Below, one piece after another: positions 16,424-26,010 of a DNA stretch of 64,000 nucleotides (the first letter of the stretch is position 1; each line of letters opens with the position of its first letter). The stretch spans positions 122,371 through 186,370 of the forward strand of contig NZ_JANYUY010000007.1 in assembly GCF_025060755.1 (NCBI RefSeq), read 5' to 3'. This stretch comes from Paenibacillus doosanensis. Lineage in GTDB: Bacteria > Bacillota > Bacilli > Paenibacillales > NBRC-103111. The translations under genes were made by a program, and so were the position numbers. The notes beneath the pieces are model-generated. The model did no database searches, was not told the DNA's origin, and saw only the letters and a list, made by a program, of their open reading frames with translations.

Positions 16424-17995
16424 TTAGTTTTTGACCAGTTCCTCGTTGCTGCGGGAGGAAGTCGAACGATTGAAGCCGCGGTCGCGGTTGTAATCGCGTC
16501 CGCCTTCACGTCCACGGTTATAATCTCTTCCGCCGTCACGACGCGGAGGTCTCGATCCGGAACGATCGCGGTCGTACGATCTTCCGCCTTCGCCGCGGCG
16601 TGCGCCGCCTGCCGTACCGTAAGGGCCCGAAGGTCTGCGGCCGGAGCTGCGTACGTCCGGTCTTCTTTTCTTGGCACGCAACGGCTCTTCCGGAGTCAGT
16701 TCGATCTCGACTTCCTTCTTGTCGCCTGTCAGCAGCTTCAGTGCGGAAGCAAGCAGGTGCACGGAATCGTGCTGCTCCAGCAATTGGATCGCCAAGCCTT
16801 TATATTCGTTGTGCTCGTCTTTTTGCAACACTTCAAGAATGCGTTCAGCCGTCATCTTCTGCTTGCCTTCGATCGCTTCGGCCAGACTTGGCATCGGCTT
16901 TCTTGCAATTTTATGACGGGTGATTTTCTCAATGAAATACAGATGATCGATTTCTCTAGGCGTTACGAACGTGTAAGCTGCTCCTTCTTTACCTGCGCGG
17001 CCCGTCCGGCCGATCCGGTGAACATAGCTCTCCGGATCTTGAGGCAAGTCGAAGTTGATAACGTGAGTTACGCCGGATACGTCCAGACCGCGAGCCGCTA
17101 CGTCGGTAGCTACCAGCACGTCGATGCTGCCGTCGCGGAATTTGCGCATAACGTTGTCGCGTTGGTTCTGCGACAGATCGCCGTGCAATCCTTCCGCCGT
17201 ATATCCGCGTTTTTGCAGGGCTTCCGCCAATTCGTCAACCCGGCGTTTCGTCCGTCCGAAGATGATCGCCAGCTCCGGAGCTTCCATGTCGATCAAGCGG
17301 CACAGCGCTTCGAATTTTTGTCTTTCGTGAAGCTCGATGTACGATTGGTCGATAAGCGGAGCGCTGACTTGCTTAGGAATAACCGATACATGCTCCGGAT
17401 TGCGCAGGAATTGCTGCGCGAGCCGTTGAATGTTAACCGGCATCGTTGCCGAGAACAGCATCGTTTGACGCTCATCCGGTACGAGCTTAAGGATCGATTG
17501 GATATCTTCCATAAAGCCCATATCCAGCATTTCGTCCGCTTCGTCCAAAATAACCGTCTGCACGTCGTCGAGCTTGATCGTTTTGCGGTTGATATGGTCA
17601 AGCAGACGTCCCGGAGTACCGATGATGATTTGCGGTCTTTTTTTCAAAGCGCGAATTTGTTTCACGATATCTTGACCGCCGTAAATCGGCAGGGAGCGGA
17701 TTCCTTTGAATCTGCCGAGCTTCTCGATTTCTTCGGCCACCTGAATGGCCAATTCGCGGGTAGGACACATGATCAAAGCGACGATCTTCTCTTCCTTCAC
17801 GTCGATTTTGTTCACGAGCGGAATGCCGAATGCCGCCGTTTTTCCCGTACCGGTTTGGGCTTGCCCGATCAAGTCGCGATTTTCCATGGCAATAGGCATC
17901 GCTTTTTCTTGAATCGGTGTCGATTCTTCAAAGCCCATCTCCGTGATAGCTCGCAGTACTTTTGGCTCTAAGCCGAATTCGTTGAAAGTTTTCAA
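16424..17995 (-). CDS. cshA: DEAD-box ATP-dependent RNA helicase CshA
   Basis: 523 residues. All motifs in order: Q motif ([10 protein letters not shown]), I AQTGTGKT, Ia [10 protein letters not shown], Ib [40 protein letters not shown] and [12 protein letters not shown]. After about residue 440 comes a 75-residue Arg/Gly/Asp-rich tail with RDYNR repeats, expected to bind RNA. CshA is the RNA-degradosome and ribosome-assembly helicase of Firmicutes and is important in the cold. A leader of about 140 nt precedes it. Confidence 0.95.
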   Translation of the reverse strand: MKTFNEFGLEPKVLRAITEMGFEESTPIQEKAMPIAMENRDLIGQAQTGTGKTAAFGIPLVNKIDVKEEKIVALIMCPTRELAIQVAEEIEKLGRFKGIRSLPIYGGQDIVKQIRALKKRPQIIIGTPGRLLDHINRKTIKLDDVQTVILDEADEMLDMGFMEDIQSILKLVPDERQTMLFSATMPVNIQRLAQQFLRNPEHVSVIPKQVSAPLIDQSYIELHERQKFEALCRLIDMEAPELAIIFGRTKRRVDELAEALQKRGYTAEGLHGDLSQNQRDNVMRKFRDGSIDVLVATDVAARGLDVSGVTHVINFDLPQDPESYVHRIGRTGRAGKEGAAYTFVTPREIDHLYFIEKITRHKIARKPMPSLAEAIEGKQKMTAERILEVLQKDEHNEYKGLAIQLLEQHDSVHLLASALKLLTGDKKEVEIELTPEEPLRAKKRRPDVRSSGRRPSGPYGTAGGARRGEGGRSYDRDRSGSRPPRRDGGRDYNRGREGGRDYNRDRGFNRSTSSRSNEELVKN

Positions 17996-18097
17996 ATGAT
18001 TTCAATCTCCTTTTACATTAGGGGGTTTATTTGTATTTACCCTTAAGTGCGACTCCTATATCCTTTTATTGTATCTGCAAAATGCGTCCGAAGCATT

Positions 18098-18111
18098 CGT
18101 ATTTAAATACG
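18098..18111. promoter_or_regulatory. Perfect 14-bp palindrome in cshA leader
   Basis: CGTATTTAAATACG within the transcribed leader, about 30-45 nt after the predicted start. It could be an operator or an RNA fold; no known regulator assigned. Confidence 0.35.
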
Positions 18112-18139
18112 CAAGGCCGTACTTAAGAATATCTTTAGT

Positions 18140-18148
18140 ATTATACCA
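18140..18148 (-). promoter_or_regulatory. Extended -10 promoter of cshA
   Basis: TGG-TATAAT on the minus strand (TATAAT 18145-18140) with no good -35. It gives a leader of roughly 135-140 nt before the cshA ATG. Confidence 0.55.
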
Positions 18149-18272
18149 CAAACGGAAATGATATTCCAGAAATTTCAGCAGTGAAACCTTCACTTCCGCT
18201 TTATCGTATATAATATGTATAATATGAATGAAAAGATTACGCTCCGAACATATATGCAAAGGAGAATTTGCC

Positions 18273-18806
18273 ATGTCGATTTGGAAAAGAGTCGGTTCCA
18301 TTATTAAAAGCAACAAGGAAGAGGCGCCCGTCAAGGCGACCAATCCGATCGAAGATACCCAGGTAGGCGATATCGTTAACGTCGATTTGGAAGAATACGT
18401 CGTCTCCGGCAAGCTCATTTATTTCGACAGAGGCTTCCCGCCGCACCGGTTCGCCTATTACTTGCAGAACGGCAGCTCGATCTCCTGCTTGCTTGTCGAG
18501 AAAGGCCGCACCTACGAATGCTTCCTATGCCATTTTGTCGAAGGCGCGCTGGACAGTCCGCACGACGTTCCGACCGAGCTCGACGTAGACGGCGAATTGA
18601 CCTATAATCTGGAAAATCACCGCAGCGACCTGGTCCGCGCCGAAGGCAACACCGATTTCCGCGGCAATGACGACGTCATGATCTGGCGCTATTTCGGACC
18701 CGAAGGCCGCTACTTCTTCCTGCAATGGCAGGACGGCAAATTCGTTGCGATGGAGGGCGAGAAGACGCCGGCAGGGCAAATCAAGTTTATGAAAGGCAGC
18801 CGCTGA
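18273..18806 (+). CDS. DUF4178 domain protein
   Basis: 177 residues from ATG 18273 with AAAGGAG 9 nt upstream (an earlier in-frame ATG at 18228 has none). Soluble beta-rich protein with the family's GDIVNVDLEEYVVSGKL start and the WRYFGPEGRYFFLQW centre. DUF4178 genes usually travel with DUF4247, DUF350 and an AdoMet decarboxylase/spermidine-synthase-like gene. Here only DUF4247 follows, 70 bp on. Function unknown; a cell-envelope or polyamine link is inferred from context in other genomes. Confidence 0.82.
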   Translation: MSIWKRVGSIIKSNKEEAPVKATNPIEDTQVGDIVNVDLEEYVVSGKLIYFDRGFPPHRFAYYLQNGSSISCLLVEKGRTYECFLCHFVEGALDSPHDVPTELDVDGELTYNLENHRSDLVRAEGNTDFRGNDDVMIWRYFGPEGRYFFLQWQDGKFVAMEGEKTPAGQIKFMKGSR

Positions 18807-18876
18807 TCCGGCGGCAGCTTCGTCTCTTAACAAGAAGCGAGCGCAAGCTTGCAATTCATATGGAGGTGATTGAGCG

Positions 18877-19752
18877 ATGAGAACAACGCTTATCGGTTTC
18901 TTCTCCCGGCTGAGCGCCCGCTTGAAGCGGAAGTTCGAAACGCCGATGGAAGCACAGCCCGCCGAGTCCGGCAGCTTGCCATCGCCCCGATATTCTTATC
19001 CGGTGAAGAAGCGCTCGATGCAGCTGCTCTCCGTTATGCTCGTCGTAGCGCTGATCGCAGGCTGCGGCAACGCCAGCAATTATGTCAAAGATCATTATTC
19101 GTTAATCGACGTTCAAGGCCAAGGGAAAAATACGGCGAAAATTTATTCGGTCGAAGGCAAAGACGTGCCTGCGGTTGCCAAGGAATTGGCCTCGCAGGAG
19201 AAGCCGAAGGAAACGAGCAAGGAATCGCAAGATCAAATGTTCCTTGTGTACGACAATAAAATCATCAACGTTCAGAAAGATCCGGACAATGCCGGCAATA
19301 CGCTGGTTGAGCTCGATACCGTGGAGTATGCCAAAGAGCATTACGATTCTTCGTTCCTGCAAGGCTACGTAGCCGCGTCGCTGCTGCAGTCGCTGTTCGG
19401 CGGCGGATGGTTTAACGGCAGCCGGGGCAGCTCGGATTACAAGGGGTACACGACCAGCAAGCGGTACGACGATTACGGCAAATACCAGGCGGCCCCGTCT
19501 GCTTCCGGTTCCGGATCGACGAGCTCCCCTTCCACCACGGATCGCAAGGGAAGCTTCAGCACCGGCAGCAAGTCGACGCCGTCCACGGGCTCTACGTCCA
19601 ATAGCGGCAGCTCGGGCAGTTCCAGCAGCTCAAGCAGCTCTAGCTCGATACGCAAAAACGACGGTTCGACTCCGACTTACAAGACGCCGAGTTCAAGCTC
19701 CAAATCGAAGCCGAGCACAAGCTCCCGCTCCGGTTCGTTCAAGCGGAAATAA
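18877..19752 (+). CDS. DUF4247-type lipoprotein with Ser-rich tail
   Basis: 291 residues, GGAGGTG before ATG. A long basic N-terminal region (residues 1-45) precedes a hydrophobic segment and the lipobox LIAGCG (Cys about 63), which is unusually far in. An internal start closer to the lipobox, MQLLSVML, is possible but lacks an SD. The DUF4247 core (about 70-170) is followed by a low-complexity Ser/Gly/Thr tail of about 100 residues, including a run of ten serines and a basic end (RSGSFKRK). It was probably cotranscribed with DUF4178; function unknown. Confidence 0.8.
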   Translation: MRTTLIGFFSRLSARLKRKFETPMEAQPAESGSLPSPRYSYPVKKRSMQLLSVMLVVALIAGCGNASNYVKDHYSLIDVQGQGKNTAKIYSVEGKDVPAVAKELASQEKPKETSKESQDQMFLVYDNKIINVQKDPDNAGNTLVELDTVEYAKEHYDSSFLQGYVAASLLQSLFGGGWFNGSRGSSDYKGYTTSKRYDDYGKYQAAPSASGSGSTSSPSTTDRKGSFSTGSKSTPSTGSTSNSGSSGSSSSSSSSSSIRKNDGSTPTYKTPSSSSKSKPSTSSRSGSFKRK

Positions 19753-19769
19753 GCGGCGCTTCGCCTCCC

Positions 19770-19806
19770 AAGCATTGCTCCCCTGACGGGGAGCAATGCT
19801 TTTTCA
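19770..19806 (+). terminator. Terminator of DUF4178-DUF4247 operon
   Basis: AGCATTGCTCCCC-TGAC-GGGGAGCAATGCT stem followed by TTTTT. Confidence 0.92.
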
Positions 19807-19887
19807 GTTATTTATTTGACTGAAATCGGACGATAATCCTCATACTGTTACTAAAATGATCCGTACTTTTGATGGAGGAATCGTCCG

Positions 19888-20712
19888 ATGGTCTATCAAT
19901 GGGTCCGCTCCGTTATTATCGTTATTCTCGGGTCCGCTCTCGTTTCAGTCAGCTTCAATATGTTCTTAATTCCCCATCAGCTGTTAAGCGGAGGGTTATC
20001 CGGCATTTCGATGATTATCGGCTATTTTACCGGCTGGAATATCGCGTTGCTTTACTTTATCTTCAACCTGCCCGTCATCGTATGGGGCTTGATGCTAATC
20101 GGGCGCAAATTCATCGTCCTGAGCGTGGTTTCCGTCATCATGACGACATGGTTTATGGACATATTCCCGCATCGCCCCCTCGCCCAGAACGAGATCTTGG
20201 CGGCCGTCACCGGCGGCGTATTGATCGGCATCGGCACCGGTATCAGTATGCGGGCCGGAGGCTCTACCGGCGGATTTGACATTATCGGCTCGATCATTAC
20301 CCAGAAACGCGACTTTCCGCTCGGGACCGCGCTGTTCGTGTTGAACGGCATCGTCATCGTTACCCTCGGCTACTATAAGGACAATTGGGATCTTGCTCTC
20401 TTCTCGATGCTGTCCATTTTTATTACCGGCAAAGTTCTCGATACGATCCATACCCGCCATCTGAAAGTGACGGTATTCATCGTGACGCGGCATACCGAGG
20501 CGCTGCTTGAAGAGCTGCTCAAAATCCAGCGCGGCGTCACCGTCCTCTCGACGGAAGGCGCCTATACGAAGCATCCGCAAAAAATGCTGATGACGGTAAC
20601 GACCCGCTACGAGCTGGAAGAGCTGCGGCATCTGATCCTCCGCACGGCGCCGGACGCCTTCGTCAACATCGTGGAAACGATAGGCATTATGGGCCAATTC
20701 CGCCGCGGATAA
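19888..20712 (+). CDS. YitT-family membrane protein
   Basis: 274 residues, TGGAGGAA before ATG. Five to six N-terminal hydrophobic helices (DUF161), including LIPHQLLSGGLSGISMI and RAGGSTGGFDIIGSI, then a cytosolic DUF2179 domain from about residue 195 (VFIVTRHTEALLEELL...AFVNIVET). Bacilli carry several paralogues; the role is not established, though the fold suggests transport or sensing. It stands alone. Confidence 0.9.
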   Translation: MVYQWVRSVIIVILGSALVSVSFNMFLIPHQLLSGGLSGISMIIGYFTGWNIALLYFIFNLPVIVWGLMLIGRKFIVLSVVSVIMTTWFMDIFPHRPLAQNEILAAVTGGVLIGIGTGISMRAGGSTGGFDIIGSIITQKRDFPLGTALFVLNGIVIVTLGYYKDNWDLALFSMLSIFITGKVLDTIHTRHLKVTVFIVTRHTEALLEELLKIQRGVTVLSTEGAYTKHPQKMLMTVTTRYELEELRHLILRTAPDAFVNIVETIGIMGQFRRG

Positions 20713-20860
20713 TTGCGGCGAATCCGCAAAATATCCCATATGTTTTTTTATAAAATATGTTATAATGGTGGGAGTAATTTCATTTCATATCCTCATGCTT
20801 TACCTGTGTTACTCACGTAAGTCATGCCTGATCTTCTCTAACAGATGACGAGGAAGGGTG

Positions 20861-21055
20861 ATGCTTGTGGAAACAGTAAAGTTATCGACGATTGTTATGA
20901 GATTGACTCCCGAGTTGTATCCTTTTCTTAAGCGGTCCGAACTCGACTTTGAGATTGTGCTGCGCAACGGGCTTGAAGCGTTGGAAGCGGAGGATGCGAT
21001 GGAAATTATTCAATACAGCATTTCCGAAAACCAAAAAGACGCCTTGCTCCACTAG
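20861..21055 (+). CDS. Small hypothetical protein
   Basis: 64 residues, GAGGAAGG upstream; ATG 20861 is used, but GTG 20858 or GTG 20867 are also in range. Soluble, acidic, leucine-rich helix-forming sequence (TPELYPFLKRSELDFEIVL, LEALEAEDAMEII). No family recognised. Its last seven codons form the 5' arm of its own terminator. It lies between YitT and tatA. Confidence 0.6.
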   Translation: MLVETVKLSTIVMRLTPELYPFLKRSELDFEIVLRNGLEALEAEDAMEIIQYSISENQKDALLH

Positions 21056-21073
21056 GGCGTCTTTATTTTTTTG
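21034..21073 (+). terminator. Terminator overlapping the small gene's stop codon
   Basis: AAAGACGCC ... GGGCGTCTTT stem with the TAG stop in the loop, then ATTTTTTT. Confidence 0.88.
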
Positions 21074-21178
21074 TGCCGATGCGGAAAAAATTTGTGGTTT
21101 CGTAATAATTTTTTGTTATTTTTGTTTTAATTAATGGTATGATAGACATAATACTAGAAAACGGAGGTGGAACCCTAA

Positions 21179-21424
21179 ATGGGCGCCTTATCACCATGGC
21201 ATATTATCCTGATCGCTCTCGTCGCTTTACTGCTGTTCGGACCGAACAAGCTGCCTGAGCTCGGTCGCGGTTTCGGTAAAATGTTCCGCGAATTTAAAGA
21301 CGCTACGACCGGCAACGGCTCCTCTGGCTCGAATGACGAACCTCCGGTTCAAAAGAAAGAATTGGTTTCTGCGGAAGCTCAGCCTTCCCAGCATGACAAC
21401 GTAAACCAAAATGCACCGAAGTAG
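21179..21424 (+). CDS. tatA: Sec-independent translocase subunit TatA
   Basis: 81 residues, GGAGGTGG before ATG. One N-terminal helix (WHIILIALVALLLFG), the hinge PNKLPELGRG with the conserved FG(K) turn, an amphipathic helix (FGKMFREFKDAT), and a polar tail. It forms the pore of the twin-arginine pathway. No tatC is adjacent, so this is a solitary tatA. It may act with a tatC elsewhere. Confidence 0.92.
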   Translation: MGALSPWHIILIALVALLLFGPNKLPELGRGFGKMFREFKDATTGNGSSGSNDEPPVQKKELVSAEAQPSQHDNVNQNAPK

Positions 21425-21460
21425 CCTGCGGCCTTCTCCGGTGCTTCATCGTGTATGAGA

Positions 21461-21495
21461 ACCATCCGACGTCAAAGTCCGGATGGTTTTTTTTG
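21461..21495 (+). terminator. tatA terminator
   Basis: CCATCCG-N10-CCGGATGG hairpin and eight T residues. Confidence 0.9.
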
Positions 21496-21513
21496 ACATT
21501 TTCGCAATAGCTT

Positions 21514-21690
21514 TAGAAGCCTGGTGAAAAAAGAGCGGAGGGGCCATTTGAATCTGGAAAAGCGTGAGCGTTCGCCTTTGAAAACGGATTCTCTCCACAG
21601 AAAAACGAAAAAACAATCCAAAGAATCCGTTTTCAACAACGATTGGAGGATCAAATGGACGCCGCAGCGGACTTTTTCACCACCCTTTTA
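21514..21690 (-). repeat. MITE-like repeat family M, copy 1
   Basis: About 177 bp, reverse orientation. Terminal inverted repeats AAAGGGTGGTGAAAAA and TTTTTTCACCAGGCTTCT; second-level pairing CCATTTGA/TCAAATGG; central perfect 15-bp stem TTGAAAACGGATTCT/AGAATCCGTTTTCAA. The outermost TAA of the left end is the stop codon of the MFS gene at 21688-22866. No coding capacity. Confidence 0.85.
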
Positions 21691-22866
21691 GAGCACCGCG
21701 TCGCTTTTGGGCACTTGCTGCTTCTTGCCGCGCATATACGCATGCGTGCCGAACAGAAGAACCGCCGCTGCGGCCGTCATGACCGCTCCGAAATGGTACA
21801 TTGCCTGCCCGCCCCAAGCATCCTTTATCACTCCTCCTACGAAGCCTCCCGTAATCCCGGCCAGCCCGAGGAATACCGCCGACAGCATCGCTTGCCCCGT
21901 AGAGCGCATCGATTCGGGAACCAAGCGGACGGCATACTGCACGGCAACGATCCAGAACACCGCAAAGGTCACCGAGTGCATAAGCTGCAGCGCTATCAGC
22001 GCGGCCGGATCGGAGACCCATCCGTACAGCAGCCAGCGCACCGTATACAGCACCGCTACGATACCGAGCAGCGCCAATTCATGGAAACGATGCAAGTATC
22101 TGCTGAGCAAAGCAAAGGTCGGAATTTCCCCCATCGCCGCGAGAGCCCAGGCCCAGCCTGCCATGGAATCGCTTGCACCGAGATCCTTCAAGTACAGCAC
22201 GAACAGCCCGTCGTTCATCCGGTGAGGAACGGTGAGCACAAACACGAGAAATAAGAACCATAAAAAAGGACCGTTTTTGAGAACACTAGTAACAGCGGTA
22301 AAGGAAATACGCTGGCCGCTTCCCTTATCGTCCTTCAAAAATAACAAGAGCGCAAACGGCAGCACCCAGACGGACCAATACAGCCAAGGGATATGCTCTA
22401 TGCCTCCGAGCAGCTTTAGCGCCAAACCCGCCGTCATCGCCATCAAAGTAAAGCCGATCGACCCCCACATGCGCACGGACCCGTAGGCGATCCCAGCTCG
22501 AAGCGTCGTCTTGATCGTCATACTGTCCAGAAGCGGTGCGGAGGACAACATGAAAAAGTAAATGAGCAGCATAAAGAGGAACGACCACGCGTAGCCGTCG
22601 GCGGCGAATATCCCTGCGCTGGATGCCACCGTGAGCGCCCACAGCCCTCCGATAATTAGCTTGAGCGTGTTGTAGCGGTCGCTTAAATATCCCCATAGGG
22701 GCTGGGCGAATATGGCGACGAACGGCCCGAACATCATCAAGAGGCCGATCTGCGAAGAGGAGTAGCCTTTGAGGCCGAAGTAAATCGGCAAGAAGGGCAT
22801 AAGAACCGCGGTTGTGGCGTAGTAGGAGAAGGTGAGCCCGCGAAGCGTCCAAATCTGTTTGTTCAT
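21688..22866 (-). CDS. MFS transporter, LacY/HcaT-like
   Basis: 392 residues, AAAGGAC before ATG. Twelve hydrophobic helices. The first-helix TFSYYATTAVLMPFLPIYF and the AQPLWGYLSDR loop belong to the MFS_1-like (phenylpropionate/LacY-related) branch. It is paralogous to the MFS at 31286-32461: both share FSxYxTTAVxxxFxPxYF, R-WGSxGF, HRxNDG and EIPTFxLLS blocks. Its stop codon is supplied by the edge of repeat M. Substrate unknown. Confidence 0.85.
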   Translation of the reverse strand: MNKQIWTLRGLTFSYYATTAVLMPFLPIYFGLKGYSSSQIGLLMMFGPFVAIFAQPLWGYLSDRYNTLKLIIGGLWALTVASSAGIFAADGYAWSFLFMLLIYFFMLSSAPLLDSMTIKTTLRAGIAYGSVRMWGSIGFTLMAMTAGLALKLLGGIEHIPWLYWSVWVLPFALLLFLKDDKGSGQRISFTAVTSVLKNGPFLWFLFLVFVLTVPHRMNDGLFVLYLKDLGASDSMAGWAWALAAMGEIPTFALLSRYLHRFHELALLGIVAVLYTVRWLLYGWVSDPAALIALQLMHSVTFAVFWIVAVQYAVRLVPESMRSTGQAMLSAVFLGLAGITGGFVGGVIKDAWGGQAMYHFGAVMTAAAAVLLFGTHAYMRGKKQQVPKSDAVL

Positions 22867-23000
22867 AGCACCGGTCCTTTTTTTGGCATAATGACAGACT
22901 GCACCGAAAATTCAACAAAATGCGCCAAAGTTCTCTATTAACCTATCGACTCTTTTATTATAATGAAAGATATGATTCTGGCAAGGAGAGATGCGGCAAC

Positions 23001-24164
23001 ATGGAACTTTTATTAGCTTCGCTTCTGATGGTGGCTAGCCAGGTCGGAGGAGACCACCCGGACGTCAGCTTCGACCAGCTCGTTCAGGCGTCTCTCGACT
23101 CGAAAAACGCGGTCGTTCAGCAAGCCGCCGGCGACTACTTGAGACCCGCGGACAAACAAGACCCGCAGAAGGACGCTCCCAAAGTGAAAGGCGTCTATGT
23201 GACCGCCAATAGCGCAGGCGGCTCCCGCCTGAATACGCTGCTGCAGCTGATGGACGAGACGGAGCTGAATTCCATGGTCATCGACGTGAAGGACGATTGG
23301 GGCTATATCACCTACGATACCGGCAACCCGGAGCTCGCGGCCATGGACACGACGCAAAAAATCATCCGCGACATGCCCAAGCTCATCGGCACGCTGCAGG
23401 AGCATCAGGTGTATCCGATCGCGCGAATCGTCGTCTTCAAGGACACGGTGCTGGCCAAGAAGCATCCCGAGCTTTCCTTCCTTAACCCGGACGGAAGCCT
23501 CTGGGGCAACGGGAAAGCGACGCCGGACAGCTTCGTTAACCCGTATAAAAAAGAAGTGTGGGACTACAATGTAGCGATCGCCAAGGAAGCCGCCAAAGCC
23601 GGCTTCAAGGAAATTCAGTTCGACTACGTGCGCTTTCCCGAAGGCTTCGAGAAACGGGCGGATATTTTACAATATGACAAGGACGAACGTTCGAGAATTC
23701 AGGCGGTCGCCGAATTTGTGAAATATGCCCGCGAGCAGCTCGCTCCGCTCGGCGTGCGGGTGTCGGTGGACATCTTCGGCTACGCGGCTTCGGTGCCGGC
23801 GGCGGAAGGAATCGGCCAGGATTTCGAGAAAATTTCCGAAAATGTGGACGTTATTTCGCCGATGATTTATCCGAGCCATTACAGCACCGGCTGGTTCGGC
23901 GCCAAGGTTCCCGACGCGGAGCCGTACGTAACGATTAACGGAGCGGTAAAGGATACGATCAAGAAGCTCGAGCCGATCAGCGATATAAAGCCGATCGTCC
24001 GGCCGTGGATTCAAGATTTCACCGCCTCCTGGGTTCAAGGCTACATCAAATACGGCAAGCATGAGGTGGACGAGCAGATTCGCGCTCTGAAGGATAACGG
24101 CGTCGATGAGTTTCTGCTTTGGAACGCAGTCAATACGTATACGCCGAACGTCGATTACAAATAA
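23001..24164 (+). CDS. Putative glycoside hydrolase, DUF4015 (GH13-like TIM barrel)
   Basis: 387 residues from ATG 23001 (AAGGAGAG upstream). The short hydrophobic N-terminus (MELLLASLLMVAS) looks like a weak signal peptide. The barrel opens with VKGVYVTANSAGGSRL and has VIDVKDDWGYITY, the family hallmark EIQFDYVRFPEG, VSVDIFGYAAS and DVISPMIYPSHYSTGWFG, ending FLLWNA.NTYT. Acidic residues in FDYVRFPE and VDIFGY are the probable catalytic or binding positions. The family is thought to act on extracellular polysaccharides, but the activity is unproven. Confidence 0.87.
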   Translation: MELLLASLLMVASQVGGDHPDVSFDQLVQASLDSKNAVVQQAAGDYLRPADKQDPQKDAPKVKGVYVTANSAGGSRLNTLLQLMDETELNSMVIDVKDDWGYITYDTGNPELAAMDTTQKIIRDMPKLIGTLQEHQVYPIARIVVFKDTVLAKKHPELSFLNPDGSLWGNGKATPDSFVNPYKKEVWDYNVAIAKEAAKAGFKEIQFDYVRFPEGFEKRADILQYDKDERSRIQAVAEFVKYAREQLAPLGVRVSVDIFGYAASVPAAEGIGQDFEKISENVDVISPMIYPSHYSTGWFGAKVPDAEPYVTINGAVKDTIKKLEPISDIKPIVRPWIQDFTASWVQGYIKYGKHEVDEQIRALKDNGVDEFLLWNAVNTYTPNVDYK

Positions 24165-24220
24165 ACCTTGAGAATACCGTCTACCCCCATCGTTTCGACG
24201 ATGTCCGGGCCGCGGCCAAA

Positions 24221-24265
24221 AACAATACCCCTGGGGAACGAACCTTCTTCCCAGGGGTATTTGCG
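24221..24265. terminator. Bidirectional terminator
   Basis: AATACCCCTGGG ... CCCAGGGGTATT stem between the convergent glycosidase and ung genes. Confidence 0.88.
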
Positions 24266-24289
24266 TTAAATAACGATAAATAATGCCGA

Positions 24290-24964
24290 TTATAAGTTCG
24301 GGATTTGCCAATCGATCGGCTCCAGACCGATGCTCGTCAGGAAACCGTTCGCCTTGGAAAACGGCTTGCTGCCGAAGAAGCCGCGATGCGCCGATAACGG
24401 GCTCGGATGCGGCGAACGAAGCACATGATGCTGCGGATTCGTAATCAGCTGCATTTTGGCCTGGGCATGGCTGCCCCACAATATAAAGACGATGGGCTGC
24501 TCTCTTAAGTTCAAATGGTAGATGACCCGGTCCGTAAACCGTTCCCAGCCTTTGCCTTTATGCGAATTCGGCGTCGCTTCCCTAACGGTCAGCACCGTGT
24601 TAAGCATGAGGACGCCCTGCTCCGCCCAGCGAACCAAATACCCGTTATTCGGAACGAAGCAGCCGAGATCGTCGCGCAGCTCCTTGAACATGTTCTGCAG
24701 CGACGGCGGCGCAGGCACGCCGGGCTTGACGGAGAAGCTGAGCCCGTGCGCCTGGCCCGCACCGTGATACGGGTCCTGACCGAGAATGACGACCTTCACG
24801 TCCGCATAAGAGGTCAGATGCAGCGCATTGAAAATGTCATGCATATTCGGATAAACCGTTCTCGTACGGTACTCTCCCTTGAGAAACTCCCGCAGTTCCT
24901 TGTAATACGGCTGTTCAAACTCTTCGGCAAGCAGGGGCTGCCAGTCGTTGTGCAAAATAGACAT
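24290..24964 (-). CDS. ung: Uracil-DNA glycosylase, family 1
   Basis: 224 residues. Water-activating motif [10 protein letters not shown] (Asp about 64), FILWGSHA, and the intercalating loop [13 protein letters not shown]. Full length for UDG family 1. Removes uracil from DNA at the start of base excision repair. The FMN reductase gene lies 29 bp upstream on the same strand, so the two may be cotranscribed. Confidence 0.97.
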   Translation of the reverse strand: MSILHNDWQPLLAEEFEQPYYKELREFLKGEYRTRTVYPNMHDIFNALHLTSYADVKVVILGQDPYHGAGQAHGLSFSVKPGVPAPPSLQNMFKELRDDLGCFVPNNGYLVRWAEQGVLMLNTVLTVREATPNSHKGKGWERFTDRVIYHLNLREQPIVFILWGSHAQAKMQLITNPQHHVLRSPHPSPLSAHRGFFGSKPFSKANGFLTSIGLEPIDWQIPNL

Positions 24965-24993
24965 AACTTCCGTTCACTCCAAAGTCTTGTTAA

Positions 24994-25527
24994 TCATTTC
25001 CGAAACGTCTTGACCATACCGACAAAATAATTCAGCGTACGCTCCGCCCGATCCTTCGTCTTCTGATCCGCAGGCGCCCCATCAGCGGTAAACGTGCGCT
25101 GTTCTCCGCTGATCGAGATCCATTCCGGGCAGTTAATGCCGTGCACGTTGCGCACGATCGTCTGAAGCTGCTGCAGCGAGCTGATGCCGACCGCGCCGCC
25201 GGACGAGCTTACGGACAGAACGACTTTGCCGTCAAAATGGTCGAAGCCTACATGGTCCAGCGCGTTTTTCAACACGCCGCTAGGCGCGCCATGGTATTCC
25301 GGCGTAGCCAATACGATGCCGTCCGCCGCTTTCAGCGTCTCTTTCATATACTGCAAATTTTTATTGTCGGACTCGATATCGGGGCTATAGAACGGAATTT
25401 GCAGCTCATTCAAATCAAGCAAGGTCACTTCGCATTCCTTCGTTTCCAGTACGCTCCCGATATAACGGCAAAGCTGCGTGCTTGTAGCTTGCTTGCGGTT
25501 GCTTCCCGCTAAAATGGCAATTTTCAT
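24994..25527 (-). CDS. NADPH-dependent FMN reductase (YieF/azoreductase type)
   Basis: 177 residues from ATG 25527, with AAAGGAG 9 nt upstream. Flavodoxin-like fold: phosphate-binding GSNRKQATST at residues 8-17, flavin contacts in ATPEYHGAPSGVLKNALD and SVSSSGGAVG. The PEYHGAP motif defines the NADPH:FMN reductase/quinone reductase group. Likely a cytosolic quinone or chromate reductase in oxidative defence. Confidence 0.9.
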   Translation of the reverse strand: MKIAILAGSNRKQATSTQLCRYIGSVLETKECEVTLLDLNELQIPFYSPDIESDNKNLQYMKETLKAADGIVLATPEYHGAPSGVLKNALDHVGFDHFDGKVVLSVSSSGGAVGISSLQQLQTIVRNVHGINCPEWISISGEQRTFTADGAPADQKTKDRAERTLNYFVGMVKTFRK

Positions 25528-25646
25528 CTGAGTTGGCTCCTTTTTCACTTTACATACATAGTAGTATACAATGTTTTGATAGTCAACCGATCATCAGGCC
25601 TATTTTTGCCCGGCGCCGCTTTCCGGCGCATGCCAGCTAAACGCCG

Positions 25647-25859
25647 CTATTGCGGCAGGATCGTTTCGATAACGTAACCGGAGCCTTTTACCGCGCGTTT
25701 CTTCTCGATAATGCTCGCCTCCACGACTTCCGGATTACGGATAAAATGACGCACTAGCTGCTCCTCCAAATAATCGAACGCTTGTGCGTCGTTCTCGGCG
25801 AGCAGCGTCACATAAACCTTCTGATCCTTCAATTCGACTTCCAGCTTGTACAAATACAT
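25647..25859 (-). CDS. DUF3906 family protein
   Basis: 70 residues from ATG 25859, preceded by GGGAGGG; the open frame extends upstream through non-coding sequence. Compact alpha/beta protein MYLYKLEVELKDQKVYVTL with FDYLEEQLVRHFI and EASIIEKKRAVKGSGYVIE. Matches the small Bacillales DUF3906 family as I remember it; function unknown. Divergent from the peroxiredoxin gene. Confidence 0.75.
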   Translation of the reverse strand: MYLYKLEVELKDQKVYVTLLAENDAQAFDYLEEQLVRHFIRNPEVVEASIIEKKRAVKGSGYVIETILPQ

Positions 25860-26010
25860 AAGATAAGCCCTCCCGGAGCGCGTCGTTTTGCTTGGATAAA
25901 GGGGTAAAGCCCGCGTTTCTAATGGTAACAGAATCCGGCGCGCTTGCATACTTTTTCCGCTTTTCGTTACAATGGAGCTGCTTGACGATTCGTGAAAGGA
26001 GATGCATCCT

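Noticed and set aside
16757..17971. 404-codon open frame on the plus strand
   Set aside because: Exactly antisense to cshA, with a composition typical of a mirror frame and no start signal.
18877..19752. Serine-rich adhesin
   Set aside because: The tail is short and follows a DUF4247 lipoprotein core; no cell-wall anchor motif.
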